Part shown: piece after piece, positions 34,690-45,726 of the stretch | How the letters are laid out: each line of letters begins with the position of its first letter | Numbering within the stretch: position 1 is the stretch's first letter | NCBI GenBank assembly: GCA_944472135.2 | Contig: CALYDD020000289.1 | Location: 124,001 to 188,000 of the forward strand | DNA: 64,000 nucleotides | Source of the DNA: Trichobilharzia regenti | Lineage: Eukaryota > Platyhelminthes > Trematoda > Strigeidida > Schistosomatidae | Reading direction: 5' to 3' | Program-made: the position numbers and the translations under genes | Notes under the pieces: model-generated | Told to the model about the DNA's origin: nothing | Seen by the model: only the letters and a program-made list of their open reading frames with translations | Database searches by the model: none

Positions 34690-35610
34690 ATAAACCATTA
34701 ATCTGCAGCAAGACAAGTGATCATGAACCACTTGTCATAAAAAGTGTGACTAGACACACACTCTGAATTTAAACGCTGAATGGCATACACAATGCACCAT
34801 CTATATGCGATGATAAGTAATTTAGAAAACAGCTCAGCAATCGCACTGCATGCCTTAACACACAACCACACAATAGGGTGGGTGGGACAGAGTCGAAGTT
34901 CTAAAAAGTAATATAGGTAGGCGGAGAGAGAGAGAGAGAGATTGGTTGCTGAATCCTGGATCATCGAGTCTACACACCCAACACACGCAGTAGAAGTGAC
35001 TCAACGCAGATACCAGAGATATGGAAGATTTTATGAATAGTCAAACCAGAGGATAATAAATAATGTTGAAATGTATTTTCCAATTCACATCATAGCATTC
35101 TAAAAAGTTCCCTATTTTTACTGAGCAAAAAAACATCTTATTTCCCATCCTATTGTATTTTATTGATAACACTAACATTATTTCTGAATGTATTTATATT
35201 TTTTTTTTTGATTACAGCTTGATTCCACACTGGATTTTTGGTACAAGTATGGAATTTTCAGCATGGATATCGGTAGCCCAAATTTTGCAGGCCGACCATA
35301 GATATCAGGTGTGCGCCGGCGTGGGCTCGAACCCCGGACCATGTGCATGGTCGGCGAGAGTCCTAACCACTGTGCCACCGACGACTTTATCTTATATTGA
35401 TTTTTATGCAAATGTCTAATATATTTCACTCATGTATATAAACAAAGCAAGAAAGTTTTGTGAGTGCCTTGATATGATTATGAGCAGCAATAAATTGTGC
35501 TCAAAACGTCGGTATCAGTAAATATTATTGTATAACACTGTGTGATTTTATCGAAATAAAGTTTTATCCATAATGGAGTTATACTCTACCACAGTGCACA
35601 AGTTTTATCC
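34690..35610 (+). repeat. Repeat F copy with nested SINE-C
   Basis: GATAAGTAATTTAGAAAACAGCTCAGCAATCG (34810-34840) through TAGGTAGGCGGAGAG, ATACCAGAGATATGGAAGAT and the F arm (35455-35605: GTGCCTTGATATGATTATGA, GTTTTATCCATAATGGAGTT) match 49215-50405 in the same order. The SINE-C at 35205-35385 interrupts it. A short GA microsatellite lies at 34925-34941. Confidence 0.75.
35205..35385 (-). repeat. SINE-C copy nested in repeat F
   Basis: Minus strand: tRNA-like head 35385-35310 with A box CGGTGGCACAGTGGTTAGGA and B box GGTTCGAGCCC, body GTCGGCCTGCAAAATTTGGG, end at a TTTTTTTTT tract (35202-35210). Confidence 0.9.
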
Positions 35611-35689
35611 TTATACATACACATAGATAATTTACTTCTTATATTTTTGTGCTCTGAATCTATTGTAGCGATTGAAGCGCGTATAAGGA

Positions 35690-36225
35690 TGTAAGAGTCA
35701 CAATGAGGAATGCAACACAAATCTTAACTACTCGGAAATCAGTGTAGAAATGCATTACATTCAGCATAAAGGACAAGATCCCGATGTTCAACACCAATGT
35801 CAAGTCAGTGCTTCCATATGGCTCAGAGACTTGGTGCTGGGGGTAACATGGAAAGCATTTTCAATAGCTGGCGGCAGACATTTATCAACAGCTTCCTAGT
35901 TTCACGCATACTGGAGATCAGATGGCCAGTCTGAAAAGTAAGCAAAGAACCAACCGAGAACCTATTGCTCAACAAATATGCCGAAGAAATTCGAGATAGA
36001 TCGAATACGGACCGTTGGAAATGTTGTACTGCAAGTCCTCGAGTGAAAGCCGAATAGGAAACGATGTATTGGGCACTCGAGAGTGACTTGGAAAAGATGA
36101 GAGCAGATGAGAGATGATGTGCAGTCGTGGAGCGAGGTGAGGCAACTGCAGAGAACAAGATGAACAAGATGGAGATGTGCTGTTGAAGCCCTGTGTTTCA
36201 CTCGCAACACATGACATAAATAATA
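35690..36225 (+). pseudogene. RTE/SR2-like LINE 3' half
   Basis: ATGTTCAACACCAATGTCAA and TGGCTCAGAGACTTGG (35783-35835) encode the 'FNTNVKSVLPYGSETW' motif; then 'FINSF' (35883) and the 3' end AAGCCCTGTGTTTCACTCGC. Stops and frame changes throughout. Confidence 0.8.
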
Positions 36226-36764
36226 GTCCTACATAAAAACGTACAACAATCAATACGTTTTATGTGACAAGGTAGCAGGAGTGAAATGCAACAAGCGCAA
36301 CGAGAGCAAATAGATTTGAAATAGTAGGATAAGCATTTTGAAACTGTTACACCACATCCCTATTATAAAACTCATAATTTTATATGTTAGTAATACTAAT
36401 GAGAATAGGCAATTCCAGTGTGATTTAAAATATAATCAGATATAAGAATAAGATGGAATGAATGGAAGTTCTAATTAGGTAAGTAGAAAGGAAAAAAAGT
36501 AGTTTGAAACATTGTAAGTATGCTACCGTACAGTCTACTGGTTTGTTCCTGATGCTATGAAACCACCTGTTCACGTGTATATTCATTACAATTTCATAGA
36601 ATAAGGCAAAAATGAATTGAACACGTATATATATAATTTGCTAATTCGTTATTCATCTCCTAACTATGAATACTTAGAAAAAAAAAAGTAAACGAGAATT
36701 ATAAACTATGAAAACTTTAAATTCATTAACTTCTGATCGAATACATGATGATGCAAAACATTGA
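36226..36764. other. Intron sequence without recognisable repeat
   Basis: Nothing supported. Confidence 0.45.
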
Positions 36765-37430
36765 AAGTGGAAGACAAGAAACAGACAGCTGTCTTTGATC
36801 ATAGATATCTACGTTCTATCTCCCGTGTGAAGCGGTATAATTCAGGTAAGAAATATTGAGGTTAGGCTTTGGCCGAGTGCTAGGTAGATACGAGGGGAAA
36901 TCAATCGATGAGGCTGTGAAGCAGCTGCATCGATCAAGATGGTTAGGACATCTGTTACACAGGCATGCTTAGCCATCTCCTTCCTCGACAATGGGCGATG
37001 TTAGCTGATGTAGGACAGTTCAGGTTGGAAAAGAGTCAGCTAGCGGTGGTGATGGTCAAACCAAATCATGGCTTCATTAGTCAATGAAATCCACAACAGT
37101 TAGTTTAAGCCGGCCACGTAGGAAGGTGTAGACTTCCTGGTCGGGGTTGTCGGGATGATAAACACTAGTGGCTGAGGACAATTGGTGATATGGCTCAAGA
37201 TCATTGTCAATGCATGCATAGCGCATATGCATCTATTCCTAGTGACTTATAATGTCCAATGAAACTACATTGTTCTTCCATACTGCTATTCTTATTGTTG
37301 CATATCTCTTCTTGTCCTTTTTTTACTTTATTCTCTTGCTTTGTATGCTACATGTAGGGAGTGTAGAAACTGGAACTGCTGCACATAGGTGCAAAGTTCC
37401 GCGTTGAAACCAGTCAGTCAGATGAGAAAG
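36765..37430 (+). pseudogene. LINE-E 3' half
   Basis: TTTGATCATAGATATCTACG (36801) encodes 'FDHRYLRSISRV'; followed by CAATCGATGAGGCTGTGAAG, TTAGGACATCTGTTACACAG, ATGGCTTCATTAGTCAATGA, GGAAGGTGTAGACTTCCTGG, GGTGATATGGCTC and a tail ending AACCAGTCAGTCAG. Keeps the CACAACAGTTAGTTTAAGCC block that the copies at 17140 and 19190 have lost. Confidence 0.8.
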
Positions 37431-37574
37431 CATTACCAAACAGCTACATAAAACAAGAATTTCAGGGAAGAAAATCCACTTTTCAATGATTTTATATTTT
37501 TGACAGTAGTACAATCGTATTTACGTGTGAACTACAGTAGACAATAACAAGTAGTTCTGTTATTTGTGTGCGTC

Positions 37575-37600
37575 TGTGTGTGTGTGTGTGTGTGTGTGTG
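37575..37600. repeat. GT microsatellite
   Basis: About thirteen GT units. Confidence 0.9.
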
Positions 37601-37689
37601 GATGTCTTAAAATTTGACAATGAGTGGAAACAATAAAGTATGATAATATTGGTGTAATTGATTATGAATCACATATTTACTTAAAGTAT

Positions 37690-37855
37690 GAATATGATAT
37701 GTGGCCTATACATTCTCTGTAGACCGGTGAAGAGTGAAGGCTGTGGGCATGTGACTAGCATTCCCACCCAGCAAAATCATCACCAATGCTAGTGAAACTT
37801 CAGAGCTCAAACATGAGGCCATGTGTTTCACACGAAACGCACAGAATGAACACAG
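37690..37855 (+). repeat. SINE-B 3' part
   Basis: GGCATGTGACTAGCATTCCC (37746-37765) and AACATGAGGCCATGTGTTTC (37809-37828) are the SINE-B body and tail; the head is missing. Confidence 0.65.
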
Positions 37856-38904
37856 AAAAGTCAAAACAAGGTCCTATAAAACATGTGAATATATATATGA
37901 CTTTTCTCATGTTCAAATACTACAAAATAAGGTGGGAAAATACGAAGAATGAAGTGTCATCAGTAAAAGAAAAGAAAAAGTGAAATAAAAGGAGAAAATA
38001 GAAAAAAGACAAGACAACATGGAGTCGAAATGAATAAATAATAAGGCTGTGTGAATTCACCTGATTGATAAAACTCCGACGACTATGGGAAAGAAAGAGA
38101 TCGTATAAATTGTTGTTTTCTTTTCTTCACAAAGTGGTCTGAATTTATGTGATGTATATATGTATTATTTCCAAAGCCTCGACTTCTATACAAAGCAAAT
38201 ACACTTTGTCCCACCCCACTTTGCAGACTATGTTAAAGGATGAGTCACAACCGACGTGGACATGATCTACTACTTCAACCCCCCACCCCCCCCACACACA
38301 CATACATACGTACAAAACAAAACCACTTGTTATTGTCTATTGTAAAACGGTTGTACAACCAGTCAGGAGGATGAAATCATCTACAAAGGGATTTCTTTTC
38401 TCCGGAAATAGTTACAGGTTTAAAAAAACGCGCCAACAGTATACTATAATAAACTGTAACAACACACATTAAACACAATCCAACTATGCAACCTAAAATA
38501 AAAAGGAAGAGTAGATAAAGTCAGCAAAAAAATCGTTTAAAATCCAAGGGATACTTTTTTTGAAAACTAAAACAATTCAGTGATTTCTAGTAGACAGTTA
38601 ACTAAAGATGACAGGGGTTTTGTGACTGTCTCTGCCTAGTTCTACCGCCTACGACAATATATTCATCCTGCTTACAAACGACATCTTGAAAAAAAGGTTG
38701 CAGGCATTTCGCATGATAAAAGAAAGAAAGAGAAGACACGATAGCAGATGGGAATATGCATCGAAGTCCGTTGACGTACTGCAACTATTATTAGTGTTAT
38801 TACTTTAGTTGAAACCTTATAAATATTTAATTGATGACAATCCTATCATATAAACAGAGATATCTTTTATGAATAAGCATTATTACTATTATTACTGTCA
38901 GCTA
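37856..38904. other. Intron sequence without recognisable repeat
   Basis: Contains a C-rich tract (38277-38292) and A-rich stretches only. Confidence 0.45.
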
Positions 38905-38933
38905 TGAGGGTTATTTGGCGGATAGTGACTAGC

Positions 38934-38985
38934 AGTGGAATCCAGGAGGTACACTTCGTCCTATTGGGAACTCATCATCTGGACA
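38934..38985 (-). ncRNA. Smα-type hammerhead, minus strand, degenerate
   Basis: TCCAG / CTGGA stem I, ATGATGA for CTGANGA, stem II GTTCCCAATAGGAC, GAAG for GAAA, then TGTACCTC followed by CTGGATTCC. Two core changes make activity unlikely. Confidence 0.6.
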
Positions 38986-39043
38986 CACCTGTGTTCTTCT
39001 CAGTTATTCACGGATAAAGCCTCCACCAGCACACTGCGAATAC

Positions 39044-39098
39044 GGGTACATCCAGAAGACGAATCTTAAATGGGATGAAATGCCTGTCGTGGATATCA
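39044..39098 (+). ncRNA. Smα-type hammerhead, plus strand, degenerate
   Basis: GGGTACATCCAG, AAGACGA in place of CTGACGA, stem II ATCTTAAATGGGAT, GAAA, TGCCTGTC, then GTGGATATC pairing with ATCCA. The core C and U are lost. Confidence 0.6.
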
Positions 39099-39284
39099 CT
39101 GCTAGTATCATTCATCATGCACCACATAACAACATGATTACACTTAATTCTTATGTGTTTCTGTTGCGTACATTCCGTCGCCTACTGTTTCCTTGATTTT
39201 ACTAGTTTTTACTCAAACATGCATGCATGTAAGACCTAAAAACACCTCAGTTTTACGAATTAGAAAAGTGATTTAAGGAAACAC

Positions 39285-39350
39285 CGAAAAACCCATGGAT
39301 AGCTGTTTCATTCTAATTTTCTGCTCTTCAGAGGTACACAGCTCAGTGTT
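39285..39350 (-). repeat. SINE-A remnant
   Basis: CATGGATAGCTGTTTCATTC and TTCTGCTCTTCAGAGGTACA correspond to the hammerhead part of a minus-strand SINE-A. Confidence 0.5.
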
Positions 39351-39539
39351 CATCGAAGACAATTTTTGGTGGATGAACCAAACACCTTGGTGAAACAAAT
39401 AATCAGGTCTAATGATTTTAAAAAGAATCAAAATGTCAGTGCGTCAATATATCAACAGAAGATTTTAAACTAAAGAATGGGTAAATGTTAGGTGAACTAA
39501 GCGATATCTAATTAATCTTGTCTACATTTTTCTCCTTTG

Positions 39540-39775
39540 CATTCCTTACGCTCGGAATGGAACACAAGGCTTCAAGGTTTTGAAGTGGTTTCCAGCTGTG
39601 GTGATGTTACTTTTGCAGAGTGCAGTTGCTAATCCCTACTTTCAACATACCCTCTTTTTCAGGATTATCTCTATCTGATATACCAGACGAGGTTTATGAG
39701 TGAGTTGGTGGGGGATAGAATTCAGACTCACCTATGTGGTCGAAGAGCATTCTACTGCTGATCCCACAGCGACCC
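39540..39775 (-). repeat. SINE-B copy
   Basis: Minus strand: GGAATGGAACACAAGGCTTC tail, GTTGCTAATCCCTAC body, eroded tRNA-like head to about 39770. Confidence 0.7.
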
Positions 39776-39849
39776 TACAATCTTGTCCACATACGGACCC
39801 GATTAAGAGATCATTCAGTTAGATAACTGTAAGTGATAATTTCCCTTAT

Positions 39850-40720
39850 TATTATTTCCTTTAATTCCTAAAAGGAACATAGGGCTTCACCCGCGCGTCT
39901 CTATTGCCTTCGGTTTTCTGACAACTTTTTCACCCCGCTACAAGTCTGCTCAAATGCTTTCATCTCCTCTTCACATCACCTCCTCCAAGTCACACTAACG
40001 ACGAACTCGCCGCCTCCCTTTCGGGTTTCATTCGAGTGATGGCTTGTCTAGTGATGTCACTTGATGGTTTTCTCAGAGTATGGCCAGCCAATCCATCTCC
40101 ATTTCTTCCTGTCTATTTGTTTCACAATCGGTTCCTGTTGTGTTGGTTCGCTCATGGCCAGAGATCCCTGTTGCTGATCTTTTCTGGCCATCTGATCTTG
40201 AGCATTGAGCGAAGACAACTGTTAATGAAGGTCTGAAGTTTGTTTGAGATGCTCTTTATGACGCGCACTGCAAGTCTCTGATCCGTATAGTAGCACTGAC
40301 TTCACATTGGAGTTGAAAATCCGAATCTTATTTTCGTTTTCATGCTGAGTGCTGTTGACCTCCACACAGACTTGAGAGTAATGATAGCCTGTCTTGCTTT
40401 CCCCATCTTTACTTTGACATCCTCATCAGTTCCGTCTGTAGTTGTAACTATGCTTCCCAGGTAGGTGAAGGAGGATGTTTCTTTCAGGTTCCCCCATTTA
40501 TGCTGATTGTTGTCTGTTGATGACGCTGTTGTTGTTAGCCAGGAATCTTCATCACCTCTGTTTTATCTATGTTCATCTGAAGTGAAGTTCTATCTTTGAT
40601 GCTTCTTGTGCCAACCTGTTGCTTTTCGCTTACATATTTTCCAGTTTGTGATGCCTTTCCTCCTAGTTCCAGTGCTTCAACTAATGAACAAGTGAATACG
40701 AATACCTCTCGAATGACGGT
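39850..40720 (-). pseudogene. RTE/SR2-like LINE 3' half, longest copy
   Basis: On the minus strand: 'LGGKASQTGKYVSEKQQVGT', then 'SLQMNIDKTEVMKI' (40620-40540), 'EYVGS..T'-like coding near 40465, 'KIRIFNSNVKSVLLYGSETC' (40330-40270), 'LQTFINSCLRSMLKIRWPEK' (40240-40180), 'IGWPYSEKTIK' (40095-40060) and 'ITRQAITRMKPERE' (40055-40015), ending at AAGCCCTATGTTCC (39877-39890). This is the C-terminal third of an RTE RT with scattered stops. 40721-40933 continues an open frame whose identity is unclear. Confidence 0.85.
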
Positions 40721-41554
40721 AACATTAAAAGGAAGATTACAAGAACATGATTTATGTAGCAGCTGTACGCCAACTAGGAAATGAAGATTTTCAGTTACTA
40801 GGCTGTTCTTTACTTTTGGAATTGATAGTGTTCTCTGAGCTCCTTGGTTTAATTGCGGAGCTTTCATTGTCTTTCTGGACGACATCTTCAGCGCAGTATT
40901 TAGGATAAAGTGAAATGATTTAAATTTCTTCATGAGTTCTTTACTTTTATGAGTAAATGATGTTGCAAATTAGACAATGGGAAATCGGAGGGGGAGGGGG
41001 GAACTCCCGATTCCCATATAACTGATACAACACAAAGCCAAAACCGCCACAAAAAAGAATGCTAGACGAATCTCTATAGTCTACATACACATAAAAACAG
41101 TTTATTTTATCGATGCACGATCACATGAAATAGAAGGCCATAAAACGACATCTTGATTGCCCTTTCAGTATTCCTTTCTACTTTATTTCTAGCAACTTCG
41201 GGGAAAAAATAAGTGTAAATCTGAAATTCATCGAGTAACAACGCATAGTTCATTTTATCCTCACTCAAAACAGAAAGCAGCAGCCTTCACAAATAAAAGT
41301 ACAAATTCATTTACTATTTTGGTGTTATAACGATAAATGACCTAGTAAAAAAAATGGCGTGATCAGCTTAGTTAGCAGTCGTATCATTTACTAAGATAAA
41401 TAGACGGACGGACGGACACACACGCACACTCACACGATATCGCATACGAAAAATAACAACAACCAATCAACTAAGCTGATTTTACATATCAGTAAACAAG
41501 GTGTTGATTGTGAATTAGAATTTCAATGTTTTCACCTTTCGCAAATAGAAACAC
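40721..41554. other. No confident feature
   Basis: The first 210 bases continue a minus-strand open frame (to 40933) without recognisable similarity. The rest is AT-rich intron with a short ACGG/ACAC tract at 41404-41435. Confidence 0.4.
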
Positions 41555-41745
41555 ATAGATTGGTAGATGGTGACTAGCAGTGGAATTCAGGATGCATGTT
41601 TTGTCCTATTTGGGAGTCGCGTCAACTAGATGTACCTGCACAATCCTCAATGAGTGATTGTATTCCTACTGAGGCTTGAACCCAGTACCCATCGTTTGGA
41701 TTGCCAAGGCGTTATCCACCAGACCAAGAGAGTCACGTCTTGTGA
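41555..41745 (-). repeat. Smα-type repeat with tRNA-like promoter
   Basis: On the minus strand from 41745: TCTCTTGGTCTGGTGGATAA (A-box-like), TACTGGGTTCAAGCCTCAGT (B box GGTTCAAGCC), then a hammerhead-like segment (41636-41580) and CTGCTAGTCACCATCTACCA. This order, a pol III-type head followed by a hammerhead, is that of schistosome Smα SINEs. Confidence 0.75.
41580..41636 (-). ncRNA. Smα-type hammerhead, minus strand, degenerate
   Basis: GTACATCTAG, TTGACGCGA for CTGACGA (two bases inserted), stem II CTCCCAAATAGGAC, AAAA for GAAA, ATGCATC, CTGAATTCC. Probably inactive. Confidence 0.6.
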
Positions 41746-41801
41746 AATGGGTATCAGTTATTACTTAATTCAATTTAGATTTCCCCGTTGAATGGAAGTA
41801 C

Positions 41802-41848
41802 ATCCAGCTGACGAGTCCCAAATAGGATGAAATATCCATTCTAGATTC
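41802..41848 (+). ncRNA. Smα-type hammerhead ribozyme with intact core
   Basis: ATCCAG (41802-41807), core CTGACGA (41808-41814), stem II GTCC...GGAT (41815-41828, closing G-U), GAAA (41829-41832), TATCCATTC (41833-41841), then TAGAT (41842-41846) as the 3' strand of stem I. Predicted cleavage is after C41841. All conserved core bases are present. This is recognisably the Smα hammerhead published for Schistosoma satellite/SINE DNA. It lies on the strand opposite to the kinase transcript, so only antisense or pol III transcripts could self-cleave. Confidence 0.8.
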
Positions 41849-41904
41849 CACAAATTACTTCAATTCTTCAGAGATATTGCCGAAGCATCCGCACAAGGAG
41901 CCAA

Positions 41905-42045
41905 ACGAAATAGACAGTTGTTGATGAAAGTCTACAATAGCCTCTTGGAAATTTTTTTGGTGACGCATACGTCAAGTCTCTGATCTATGCAGAAGAAATG
42001 ACCTGACAATAATGTTGAAAATCTGAATCTTGCCACTTATACTAA
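41905..42045 (-). pseudogene. RTE/SR2-like LINE fragment
   Basis: ACAGTTGTTGATGAAAGTCT and ACGTCAAGTCTCTGATCTAT correspond to 40217-40290 of the copy at 39850-40720 ('FINSCL' to 'GSET'). Confidence 0.7.
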
Positions 42046-42529
42046 CCAACTTGAAGACCAATACTTAGTGGTGCATACTTCTCCTCAAATGTTTAAGCAT
42101 CATATAGAGAGGCGTGAAACGATTCTAACCGTTCAACTATAAAACACAAGTCTTTATGTATCCGAAGAAACAACAGTCAGCAGGAGCATCGATTTGAGGG
42201 CATAGTATCTGCCGTCATATCATTTCCCTACCTCCCACCTGTTATTCATTTTTGTTGATTGTTTTTCTCCGGTTATTATCTATCTCCATTAGGGATCCAA
42301 CTCAGGAACATCTCGTAAGTACCTTACCATCAGCGGTATGGTGCAATGCTGGTAAGTGAAGAAAATTGTCTGCTACTTCCTGGTCCTGTGAAATTTACCG
42401 AAAGAACAGTAGATAGCTAGAAAAAATCAATACTTCAGATTTATTTTCATACAAAAATCGCCGTTGGTTTTTACACCTGATTAAGGATATTTTTATATTA
42501 TTTCCTAAGTTTAATTCAGCATATTTCAG
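42046..42529. other. Intron sequence without recognisable repeat
   Basis: Nothing supported. Confidence 0.45.
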
Positions 42530-42905
42530 ACTGACTGACTGGTTTCAGTGTAGAACTTTGCACCGACGTGCAGCAGTCCGAGTAACATACAAAGCAAGCG
42601 AAGAGAGATAATAAACAGATTTATGAGGTAAAAAGAATAGTAATATGGAAGAACAATTGAATTTTATTGGATATGACAAATCACAAAGAGTGAATGAATA
42701 TGCACCAGCCATTGAAAACAATTTTGAGCCATATCACCAATTGTCCCAAGTCATTGGTGCTTACTATCCTGAGGACCTCAGCTGAACAGCGGTCCACACC
42801 TTCTTACGTAGCTCAAACTAACTGTTGTGGATTTCATTCACTGATGAAGCCACGTTTTCGTTTGACCACCACCAAAACCTCTTTTCCAACAACAGAGTTT
42901 ACCAA
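42530..42905 (-). pseudogene. LINE-E 3' end
   Basis: Minus strand: starts in AGAGGTTTTGGTGGTGGTCA, ACGTGGCTTCATCAGTGAAT, GTGGACCGCTGTTCAGCTGA, GGTGATATGGCTC (42747-42735) and tail to GACTGACTGACTGGTTTCAG (42531-42547 region). Confidence 0.8.
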
Positions 42906-43044
42906 GCAAGGAAGGTTTAGTGTGATGACCAATTGTTGCTTTGAATGCATAAAGGTGGTTTAAACTTTCTAATTGCCAGCTAGGGCTTCCACAAACTTCA
43001 GGATACGTCCAAAACACGATTTACAGATAAGTTCAAAAGACGTG

Positions 43045-43280
43045 GCGTTGGTGGCGCAGCGTTAGGACGCTCGCCGACTATGCATATGGTCCGAGGTTCG
43101 ATCCCCGGCCGACGCACTCCTTTACGTCGCTAAGCCAGAAATAATGCTGGTAAAGAGGAAAGGTTGGGCATAAGGCTAGCAACCCCATCCTGTAAAAATG
43201 AACACTGCTACAGAAACTTCAAGCCACTAGCTTGAAGCCCTATGTTCCACTGGGAACGTGAAGGAAAAATTTATTATTTA
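43045..43280 (+). repeat. SINE-B, full length with 10-base target duplication
   Basis: Best SINE-B copy. Flanked by AAAAGACGTG at 43035-43044 and 43281-43290. The tRNA-like head GCGTTGGTGGCGCAGCGTTA (A box) to GAGGTTCGATCCCCGGCCG (B box) ends ACGCAC at 43117, with GCGTTGG and CCGACGC ends that can pair like an acceptor stem. The body has TAAGGCTAGCAACCCC and GAAACTTCAAGCC. The 3' end AGCCCTATGTTCCACTGGGA with TTATTATTT matches the RTE/SR2 3' end, suggesting RTE enzymes mobilised it. Confidence 0.9.
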
Positions 43281-43419
43281 AAAGACGTGCAAACATCAAT
43301 TTATGTCCTGTCTATATAATATGTTTCACAATAGAGGAGCTAGGTCTCCCATTCTCACCATTAGTGGGCTTTGAGGTTACTATTCGCTTCTGAAGATACT
43401 TAGGAATCTGTTCTGAGGC

Positions 43420-43660
43420 CCTTACTTACAGAGATCGATGAGTCCTCCCTATGTATGTGTGGCCATACATACATTTAAATTCGTAAATACAGTGGGATGT
43501 GGCATTATTTTTCGCATGTTCTAAGGGCCTAGATGGATATATCGACTTCACATTCTCAATTATTATGATCTCAGTTGCATGAAACGTCTTTTTTACCGCA
43601 GCAGTGTTCAATCTTTGTCTAGTTGTCAAGCTGCTATGATCACCCATACAGGGTAGTTTG
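43420..43660 (-). pseudogene. Penelope-like RT/GIY-YIG linker remnant
   Basis: The minus frame 43647-43426 carries 'TRQRLNTAAVKKTFHATEII' and 'SHCIYEFKCMYGHTYIGRTH', a GIY-YIG core with YIG intact and the preceding linker. The rest of the nuclease is missing after 'RSL'. Confidence 0.8.
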
Positions 43661-43929
43661 ATATATACATCTTTATCAGAAACAATTTGGGTGATCTGAA
43701 CACTTCATTATCTCCTGATGAACTTGTCTGGGTAATTATTATCATAAATTGACAATAAATTCTTAAACTTCACTCAACGATTTTATCTTATCTCATCTTG
43801 TAATCTTATTGACCATACGTCTTGTTATATGCATTTGTGAACGATAATCAAGTCTAACTGACTCTTATTATTCCATCTTATACTTACATTGTAATACAGT
43901 AATTCTAATTTGTCTTAACTGAGCTGTTG

Positions 43930-44010
43930 TTAATGTACACAGCCTGAGGAAGAAGCTATTGTAAAGAAAGAAAGAAAAAACTGTTCGCTCTGAATATCCA
44001 ATTATTTTTA
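43930..44010 (+). repeat. Possible Penelope-like tail end
   Basis: TACACAGCCTGAGGAAGAAG and CTGTTCGCTCTGAATATCC resemble the tail ends at 10024 and 1601. A hammerhead core is not intact (CTGAGGA, AAAG). Confidence 0.4.
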
Positions 44011-44509
44011 TACTGGAGATACATCAAATGATCACATTCAAATAATTAGATCTCATTTTCCATATGCACATTTAGTCAATAAATAATTGAATTCATCATC
44101 CTAGGTCACAAAGTAAGTAAATAAATACAACTCATCACACACAGCTTTGTACTCTTGAATTCTCCATCTCTCTATTTTCACCTAATTATTTTTGAATTCT
44201 CAATAAATTAATAGCTTCTAATTTTATTATTTTTTTTAAAGAAGATGAGAACAACAGTGAAAAAAAGACAGTGTCTAATATGTAGGTCAGATGTCAAAAC
44301 TGATTGATGCAAAATAACCAATTAGTTTAGCGTATCTCAAGGTCAACAAGTTAAATATGCTGAAATTTGATTGGCTGTTAATTTGCATTTATTAAGACTA
44401 TGAGAAAAATAAACGTGGCAATAACAAATGCACTTTACAATGCACAGTTGGTTTACGAGCGAACATGCTAATTAATTATGTATATATTATAAGATCAACA
44501 TTGCCAAAG
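44011..44509. other. Intron sequence without recognisable repeat
   Basis: AT-rich; nothing supported. Confidence 0.45.
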
Positions 44510-44910
44510 AGTTCCAAACTAAGACAAGGAAACCTGTCCAAGGCATCTTGGTTTTCAGTGATCTCTCTAATTTATGTAGCTTCATGAAGACATCTAACAA
44601 ATGAAATACACTCGAATCCCTACAGAATGATACAAAATCTAAATACCTAACTCTATCTCACTACTGATGACTATTGGATGAGTGTCCAGAAGCAGTGTCC
44701 TAAGAAATTATTTGTGGTCAGAGAGGTCAATTATGTCAACGCGAAGTGGATACTCATTAAAGGCACTGGTCCCTGAGAGAGTCCTATCACGACCCCTGGT
44801 GGGACCGTTGGTGTACACTGAGTCACATACTACGACGAAACAACTGTACAGTATGCACTCTGGTTTTTAATGATCTCTAACTGGTGATAGATTGCCACGA
44901 AATCTAACAA
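44510..44910 (+). repeat. Two SINE-A tail remnants
   Basis: CAAACTAAGACAAGGAAACCTGTCCAAG (44516-44543) and ACGACGAAACAACTGTACAG (44832-44851) each begin a decayed hammerhead 3' half followed by the GATCTCTCTAA / GATCTCTAACTGGTG tail. Between them 44610-44820 has a GCGAAGTGGATACTC segment of unknown type. Confidence 0.6.
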
Positions 44911-45269
44911 ATGAAATTAGTGCAAATCCCTAAAATATATCATGATCTAAATTATATGACTTTTCATACACACACGTGAATTATTTAGGATGAGCAAAAA
45001 TGTCTGAGAACAGATTAGACAATTAAAAAAAAAGAAATCATGACTACTGAGTGAAATTTTTTATCCAAAATGACTGCATCGATAACTTGAAGCACGCATA
45101 ATAACGGTGAAGGTAAAATACAGCAGTCACAAAATGTCTTCAAGTTAATAGTCGTATCACTAGTCACATAAATTCAGTGTAAGTTTTGCTTCGGCAGCTT
45201 TCCACCGATGAAGGTTAACAGTTAGATTAGGATTAACAGCCCTAGTCTAATCATTAACCGTAAACCCTT

Positions 45270-45500
45270 TTGACGTGGAACTTTGCAGAGAAGTGCAGTG
45301 ATCCTCCAAGTTACCAAATTTTATAAAAGCTAACATAAAGGTATGAAAAACAATGAAATTTAATAAAATAGGAGAAAGAACAGTTGAATGAAGAATACTG
45401 AGGATTAAATACGTCTAGGATTTGAAAAGGAGTGAATACATCTGCACCAATGCGAATGATTTCGAGCCAGGTCACCACCATTGGATCTTAGAGACTCAAT
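45270..45500 (-). pseudogene. LINE-E 3' end, decayed
   Basis: CGTGGAACTTTGCAGAGAAG, AAGGAGTGAATACATCTGCA and CGAGCCAGGTCACCACC (45280-45480) match the LINE-E tail on the minus strand. Upstream, 45205-45255 contains a short imperfect hairpin (GGTTAACAGTTAGATTAGG against CCTAGTCTAATCATTAACC). Confidence 0.7.
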
Positions 45501-45726
45501 GACCCCAGCTAGGCAGTTTACATCTGCTTACATGACTAAAATACAGAACAGTCAAAGACAATTGTAGACAACTACAAGTATTACCAGTAACCACGACAAA
45601 AAAAACTCGAAGCAATTGACCTATTTTATCAATGTGTGAAACTAAACGACAAAAGCATATACTATACACAGATAAATTTTCAAGCAAAGTGTAGACAGCC
45701 ATAAATAGATAAGCAGAATGACTTAC

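Larger units (their letters stand above)
38905..39120. repeat. Smα-type hammerhead repeat in fold-back form
   Basis: A minus-strand unit (GGCGGATAGTGACTAGCAGT at 38917-38936) faces a plus-strand unit (GTGGATATCACTGCTAGTAT at 39089-39108). The end segments are inverted copies of the ATTCCACTGCTAGTCACCAT sequence that follows the cleavage site in Smα. Each side carries its own hammerhead-like segment. Confidence 0.8.

Noticed and set aside
43045..43117. Possible true tRNA gene in the SINE-B head
   Set aside because: Acceptor-like ends pair, yet the anticodon region is an over-long stem (GACTATGCATATGGTC) and the unit has a SINE body and target duplication.
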